NCBI GenBank assembly: GCA_949293165.1
Contig: CASFCW010000012.1
Span: forward strand, 1-34,465
Length of the DNA stretch: 34,465 nt
Reading direction: 5' to 3'
Source of the DNA: an uncultured bacterium
GTDB taxonomy: Bacteria; Bacillota; Clostridia; Oscillospirales; Oscillospiraceae
Below, piece by piece: positions 31,251 to 34,465 of the stretch (its first letter is position 1; every line of letters starts with the position of its first letter). Both the position numbers and the translations under genes were made by a program. The notes under the pieces were generated by a model, which did not search any database, was not told the DNA's origin, and worked only from the letters and a program-made list of their open reading frames with translations.

Positions 31251-31280
31251 GGACAGGAGAAAAAATTTTCATCCATACAA

Positions 31281-31330
31281 AAAAATCCCTTGAGCATACC
31301 CCAAAAATCTTGGATGCTCAAGGGATTTTT
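31281..31330 (-). terminator. Terminator of the integrase gene
   Basis: Perfect 17-bp arms (31281-31297 and 31314-31330) have a 16-nt loop, followed on the minus strand by a T run. It lies just after the integrase stop at 31346 and before the attachment site. Confidence 0.85.
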
Positions 31331-31345
31331 CAACTAGTCACATTT

Positions 31346-32620
31346 TCACTCTTCTTCTTTTTGGAGCCAACTTTTTTGCCAATCCCAATTTTGAGAAATA
31401 TGCTCCATAGCCTTTTGGTTCCTTTTCTCTCTTTCTTCTCTCTGATTATCAATATATCGGGCGGCCATCCTCGTATCACTATGCCCCAAAAATTGTTGAA
31501 TGTCGAACACATTGGCGTTATCCTGCATACTAAGCAGGGTCGCAACCGTATGACGAATACGGTGAAGTCCCATGCTATTTACATCAAGGTCACTGTTTTT
31601 GATATACCGATTGACCGTTGCCCGGAACCCATCACAAGTCCATGACGGGGATTTTTTGTTACCAAACACAAAATCCTTGTCACCAACCTTTGTTTTGCTG
31701 ACCTCCGGTGCCTTCTGCCGCCATTGGCTCATAAAGCTGATAAACTCAGGAGTAACACCAAGCCACCTAACGCCCTCTTCACTTTTGGTCGGGCCTACAA
31801 TGGTTTTTGCCGAAATTCTTTCTGCATCATCATTGAAGGTTACTTCTTTAGTCAGCGCCCTATGGATATGTACTCTACAATTCGCAAAGTCAATATCTTC
31901 CCAGGCAATTGCGAGAGCCTCCTGTGTCCGTGTCCCAGTGTTCAGCATGAAATATATAACAGGAAATATTACATCATGCTTTTTTAGGACATCCATAAAC
32001 CGATCCAGTTCGCCTTTTGAAAGTCCGTTGATTTTAGCAGACTTCTTTTTGGCTTTGTTCGGCTTACTATATTCGTCACCGCCCATAGGGTTTACCTGTA
32101 AGTACCCTTTCTCTACCGCTCGCTTGAACATTTTGCCAAGCAGCCATTTTATTCTACCGATTGTCACATAACTATATCTCGCTTTCCCGTTTTCTTTTGC
32201 TTTAGACAAATAAGAAAAGAACCGCCTAATCTCATCGTCGTCCACATCATTCATTACACGGCCATCAAAAAAGGTGGTGAATGGTACAAACATATTGGAG
32301 TAATTTTCGTATGTTCTGCTTTTAATATCGGAGTGTAAAAGCACCTTCATTTTGTACTCTTTGACAAACTCCTCCACCTTATTCTGCCCGTTGAGTTTCG
32401 CCTCTTCCTCTTTTTCTTCCCCCAAGTACCCATTCCTACTGAGCCAGAGGCGCATTTTATCCAGTGCCTCCTGCTCAGTTTTGCCCGTCTCTACATGACG
32501 AAGCCGCTTTCCGTTTTCATCTTTGCCCAGGCTGAACGCCGTGCCAAAGCGGCCATCTTTCATCTGATAAACGCTGCCCTCTCCATTGGGCCGTCTGGTG
32601 TTTTTCTTTTTACTACTCAT
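31346..32620 (-). CDS. int: Tyrosine recombinase (phage/ICE-type integrase)
   Basis: A 424-residue site-specific recombinase of the Tn916/phage type. It has an N-terminal arm-binding AP2-like part (GSVYQMKDGRFGTAFSLGK) and a core-binding SAM-like domain at about 80-180. The catalytic domain shows Arg231 in NTGTRTQEA, HRIRH (His353, Arg356), LGHSDT (His380) and the nucleophile Tyr389 in AARYI. All active-site residues are present, so it should be functional. ATG 32620 has TTAAGGAGG upstream. Its stop is 95 bp from the tRNA-Ala fragment it presumably recognises. It is preceded by an excisionase-like gene in the same transcript. Confidence 0.95.
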   Translation of the reverse strand: MSSKKKNTRRPNGEGSVYQMKDGRFGTAFSLGKDENGKRLRHVETGKTEQEALDKMRLWLSRNGYLGEEKEEEAKLNGQNKVEEFVKEYKMKVLLHSDIKSRTYENYSNMFVPFTTFFDGRVMNDVDDDEIRRFFSYLSKAKENGKARYSYVTIGRIKWLLGKMFKRAVEKGYLQVNPMGGDEYSKPNKAKKKSAKINGLSKGELDRFMDVLKKHDVIFPVIYFMLNTGTRTQEALAIAWEDIDFANCRVHIHRALTKEVTFNDDAERISAKTIVGPTKSEEGVRWLGVTPEFISFMSQWRQKAPEVSKTKVGDKDFVFGNKKSPSWTCDGFRATVNRYIKNSDLDVNSMGLHRIRHTVATLLSMQDNANVFDIQQFLGHSDTRMAARYIDNQREEREKRNQKAMEHISQNWDWQKSWLQKEEE

Positions 32621-32633
32621 TTTTATGCCCTCC

Positions 32634-32921
32634 TTAACAAATTCCGGTAACTAAATAATTGGCAACCGCTATAATTGGCACCACTTTGCGGCGGCCTATT
32701 GTCCGTACTGATTGACACTTTTTCAGCCAGTCGTAGACATTTGTTTCCCCAACATTGAGGACAGTCTGCAACTGCTTTGCGTCCAGGCACTCCACTTTAT
32801 AGGTGTCACGGAGCAGTCTGGCCTGAATTTCAACTAAACGGCCAACATCAATCCGCTGAGGTTGGCCAATTTCTTCATGTTTCTTCTTATTGAAAAGCAC
32901 CCCTGTATAAATGCGCTCCAT
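32634..32921 (-). CDS. Excisionase-like small DNA-binding protein
   Basis: A 95-residue protein. Residues about 45-95 resemble a MerR/excisionase-type winged helix: LDAKQLQTVLNVGETNVYDWLKKC, then VRTIGRRKVVPIIAVANYL. The N-terminal half may aid dimer or integrase contact. It starts at ATG 32921 with TAGGAGGG upstream and ends 13 bp before the integrase start, so the two are co-transcribed from the promoter at 33008-33036. Position and size support an excisionase (Xis) role; a repressor role is also possible. Confidence 0.72.
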   Translation of the reverse strand: MERIYTGVLFNKKKHEEIGQPQRIDVGRLVEIQARLLRDTYKVECLDAKQLQTVLNVGETNVYDWLKKCQSVRTIGRRKVVPIIAVANYLVTGIC

Positions 32922-33007
32922 GGTAAAGCCCTCCTATATGTTCTTCACCATGGAATACAAAACTGCTTAAATACCAAGTCCTTTCATACACGATCTAATT
33001 TTTGAAC

Positions 33008-33036
33008 ATTATAACGCCGTGAAATCTGGGTGTCAG
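33008..33036 (-). promoter_or_regulatory. Sigma-A promoter for xis-int
   Basis: Read on the minus strand: CTGACA (33036-33031), a 17-bp spacer, TATAAT (33013-33008). It starts a transcript about 80 nt before the excisionase-like start codon. Confidence 0.8.
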
Positions 33037-33217
33037 CGGCGAGAATAGCCAGAATATCTCCTTTGTGATTAGACGATTATCCAGAATAGGGCGGAACCCA
33101 ATAAATTCATTCAAGCCCTTTACAATAGTTGGGTTGAATGAAACAAGTCGGAACAATTACGCTGAAACCTGTGTCAATTCAGGTACTTGGAACATTTGGA
33201 ACATCTCTCGACCACAT

Positions 33218-33588
33218 TCTCAACCAGCCTCCAAACAGTCCAACCCACACTTTTCCTCCCCGGCCCATCTGAATTTTTCCACCACCCAAAATCCCACCTT
33301 TTTGCCCGGTAAATCAAGAAAATTCCCCGCCTAACCCAGACGGCCCAAAAATCAGATTTTATTCTTGCTATTTTAACTTTTTTGTTAGATTACTGTCCGC
33401 TGTACAATCTCCACTGTCACTATTATCAGAACCCACACCGGAATAAACCTGGTCAAACCTCTTGAAATCAACAGCCAGCGCACCCGCCATTTTCTCAACC
33501 AGTCAACTTACTGCTGGGGATTTCGGAGGCCATGTGACAGGGGAGGCCACAGGCCACAGTCGGCCCCTCTCTCTCAACCAGCCTCCAA
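33218..33588 (+). repeat. Dispersed direct repeats TCTCAACCAGCCTCCAA
   Basis: Two identical 17-bp copies lie at 33218-33234 and 33572-33588. A partial third (TCTCAACCAGTCAA) lies at 33493-33506. All are in the same orientation. Confidence 0.7.
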
Positions 33589-33627
33589 CCTGTACGAAAA
33601 CAGAAGCAGCACACCGGCACAAAAAGA

Positions 33628-33656
33628 GGGGGACGGCCTGCACCGTCCCCCTTTTC
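33628..33656 (-). terminator. Terminator after the 62-codon gene
   Basis: The 9-bp stem (33628-33636 with 33643-33651, GGGGGACGG) is followed on the minus strand by TCTTTTT. It lies directly downstream of the small gene ending at 33665. Confidence 0.75.
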
Positions 33657-33664
33657 AGGGTGGG

Positions 33665-33850
33665 TCAATTCCCATTTCCCGGATGGATCCCCCACCGCTT
33701 TGCCAGCGCCTTGGTGATAGGCTGGAGTACGGCCACATCCTTGGCGTACTGGCCATCCTGCCCCAAGAACAGATAGCCCACCTGTATGCCCTGGGGCGTG
33801 TAAATGGCATACTGCTGCCCCTGCTGCACGACATACATCCCGTTCATCAT
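33665..33850 (-). CDS. Small protein of unknown function in the integrative element
   Basis: A 61-residue protein beginning MMNGMYVVQQGQQYAIYTP and ending WGIHPGNGN. It has a beta-rich first half with repeated Tyr, Gly and Gln, an acidic-basic mixed second half, and no membrane segment. I do not recognise a family; the first half could be a tiny SH3-like or beta-hairpin fold. ATG 33850 (or 33847) has AGGAGATGG upstream. The frame open to 33934 runs through a terminator and is rejected. A strong hairpin with seven T just precedes the ribosome binding site, so expression may depend on read-through or on a promoter I could not see. Confidence 0.6.
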   Translation of the reverse strand: MMNGMYVVQQGQQYAIYTPQGIQVGYLFLGQDGQYAKDVAVLQPITKALAKRWGIHPGNGN

Positions 33851-33865
33851 ACAACCATCTCCTAA

Positions 33866-33900
33866 CAAAAAAATATACCCCATCTGTCGATGGGGTATAT
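33866..33900 (-). terminator. Terminator upstream of the 62-codon gene
   Basis: Perfect 12-bp arms ATATACCCCATC (33873-33884 and complement 33889-33900) are followed on the minus strand by a run of seven T. It ends the transcript of the SH3-domain protein and the 36-residue gene, only about 20 bp before the next start codon. Confidence 0.85.
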
Positions 33901-33917
33901 TGTGCTGCGTATGAGAT

Positions 33918-34028
33918 TTATATAGTTGAAGCAATTATGAGGGGTTTCTTTTTACTGACAGGGGCTTTTGTTGCACCCTGCCCTGTAAACTCTTTACTTT
34001 CTTCAGAATTAAAGGACTGTATATTCAT
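33918..34028 (-). CDS. 36-residue small protein
   Basis: A short reading frame starting MNIQSFNSEESKEF and ending KKKPLIIASTI. It has a polar first part, a KKK cluster and a short hydrophobic end. Its ribosome binding site GAGGAGGG is optimal and sits 7 bases before ATG 34028, starting 16 bp after the stop of the SH3-domain gene. The good initiation signal is the main evidence. No family is recognised; it could be a peptide signal, toxin or leader peptide. Confidence 0.5.
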   Translation of the reverse strand: MNIQSFNSEESKEFTGQGATKAPVSKKKPLIIASTI

Positions 34029-34044
34029 TACTATCCCTCCTCAC

Positions 34045-34465
34045 TTACTGAAAGAACTCTCCAGTTGACGGGTCATACCAGCCACCGACATTGCTTTCAT
34101 CAAAAACCTCGCTGGGATCTCCAAGGTCATCCTCGTCTAAGAATGGACTTCCTTGAACGAGACCTGGAGTGTCATCGAATGGCTTTCCAGTGTTACCAGT
34201 GCTTGAACCAGTTGAATTACTGGGTTTGCTGCTCTGGCTACTGCCAGTTGAGGTACTTGGCTTACTGGTGCTTGGTTTACTGGCCTGAGTACTGCCACCT
34301 GAATTACCACCACTACCACTGCTTGTTGTCACTTGGGGTTTGGTGGTACTGAGGTAATCACTAGAAACATAGGCTACCTGACCATTAAACTCTATCCGGC
34401 TCCAACCAGCTGCTTCACCTTGGCCAGTGCCGGTTCGGGTGACGGATTGAGCCTTGGTTAAGCTG
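34045..34465 (-). CDS. C-terminal part of a bacterial SH3-domain protein (runs off the window)
   Basis: The frame is open from the window edge to the stop at 34045, giving at least 139 residues. The first visible 45 residues form an SH3b domain (SVTRTGTGQGEAAGWSRIEF, NGQVAYVSSDYLS). A Ser/Thr/Gly/Lys/Pro-rich low-complexity linker of about 50 residues follows, then an acidic end with FLDEDDLGDPSEVFDES and GGWYDPSTGEFFQ. SH3b domains bind cell wall in hydrolases and other exported proteins, so the missing N-terminus may hold a signal peptide and an enzyme domain. The GTG at 34332 is inside the protein and is not the start. It is the only sizeable cargo gene of the element seen here. Confidence 0.75.
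   Translation of the reverse strand, partial: SLTKAQSVTRTGTGQGEAAGWSRIEFNGQVAYVSSDYLSTTKPQVTTSSGSGGNSGGSTQASKPSTSKPSTSTGSSQSSKPSNSTGSSTGNTGKPFDDTPGLVQGSPFLDEDDLGDPSEVFDESNVGGWYDPSTGEFFQ

Larger units (their letters stand above)
32922..33627. other. 700-bp non-coding region of the integrative element
   Basis: There is no convincing gene in this stretch. It contains the xis-int promoter (33008-33036) and three related motifs of the form TCTCAACCAG[C/T]C (33218-33234, 33493-33506, 33572-33588). The only long frames (33065-33334 plus, 33495-33854 minus) lack ribosome binding sites or overlap real features. The region is a candidate for recombinase arm sites, a replication or transfer origin, or regulatory DNA. 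Confidence 0.5.

Noticed and set aside
31081-31272. 63-codon minus-strand frame
   Set aside because: It reads through the tRNA fragment and terminator; such frames arise from tRNA sequence and are not genes.
33495-33854. 119-codon minus-strand frame
   Set aside because: It overlaps the 61-residue gene in another frame and crosses its terminator.
34137-34332. Start of the SH3-domain protein at GTG 34332
   Set aside because: The same frame is open to the window edge and encodes a clear SH3 domain upstream, so the gene is truncated by the window.

Overview
The window looks like a chromosome segment from a GC-rich, low-branching Gram-positive anaerobe of the Clostridia, most likely the Oscillospiraceae (Flavonifractor/Lawsonibacter-like). 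This is inferred from strong AAGGAGG-type ribosome binding sites, sigma-A promoters, a DUF1836 protein, a CmpB-type membrane protein, SLH domains and a SipW-type signal peptidase. No rRNA or intact tRNA is present, so the assignment is not firm.

Layout. 1-1816: a hairpin-rich leader, then thiamine pyrophosphokinase and a GlmU-like nucleotidyltransferase. 1847-5168: a threonine aldolase and a D-2-hydroxyacid dehydrogenase on the minus strand, the latter divergent from a LysR regulator. 5220-9279 (minus): an S41 protease with SLH repeats followed by two G3E/COG0523 GTPases. One has a very His/Asp/Cys-rich insert. The other carries a C-terminal domain resembling the end of DUF1980/TIGR03943 proteins. 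9392-10684: purA with its own promoter and a structured leader. 10848-12946: ccdA and a TlpA-like thioredoxin, divergent from a Crp/Fnr-type regulator across a palindromic operator candidate. 13093-15611: malQ, convergent with a three-PepSY-domain exported protein. 16162-23022: a plus-strand run of eight genes (CmpB-like membrane protein, DUF1836, DegV, prmA, metallophosphoesterase, DUF2156 protein, mnmA, small membrane protein).

23263-30276 (minus) is the most unusual part. It is a SipW signal peptidase with five exported or membrane-anchored proteins of TasA/camelysin type, two of them large and ending in beta-helix domains. A small Xre regulator is divergent from it, and a perfect 9-bp palindrome covers two overlapping divergent promoters. 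The arrangement recalls the Bacillus subtilis SinR / tapA-sipW-tasA biofilm locus, but it has more matrix-type proteins and adds beta-helix proteins, duplicated signal modules and repeated intercistronic stem-loops.

31206-34465 is one end of an integrative element. A 45-bp 3' fragment of tRNA-Ala (anticodon GGC), cut at the anticodon loop, marks the attachment site. Next to it are a tyrosine recombinase and an excisionase-like gene under one promoter, then small cargo genes and the C-terminal part of an SH3-domain protein that runs off the window. The other end, which should carry the rebuilt tRNA, is outside the window.
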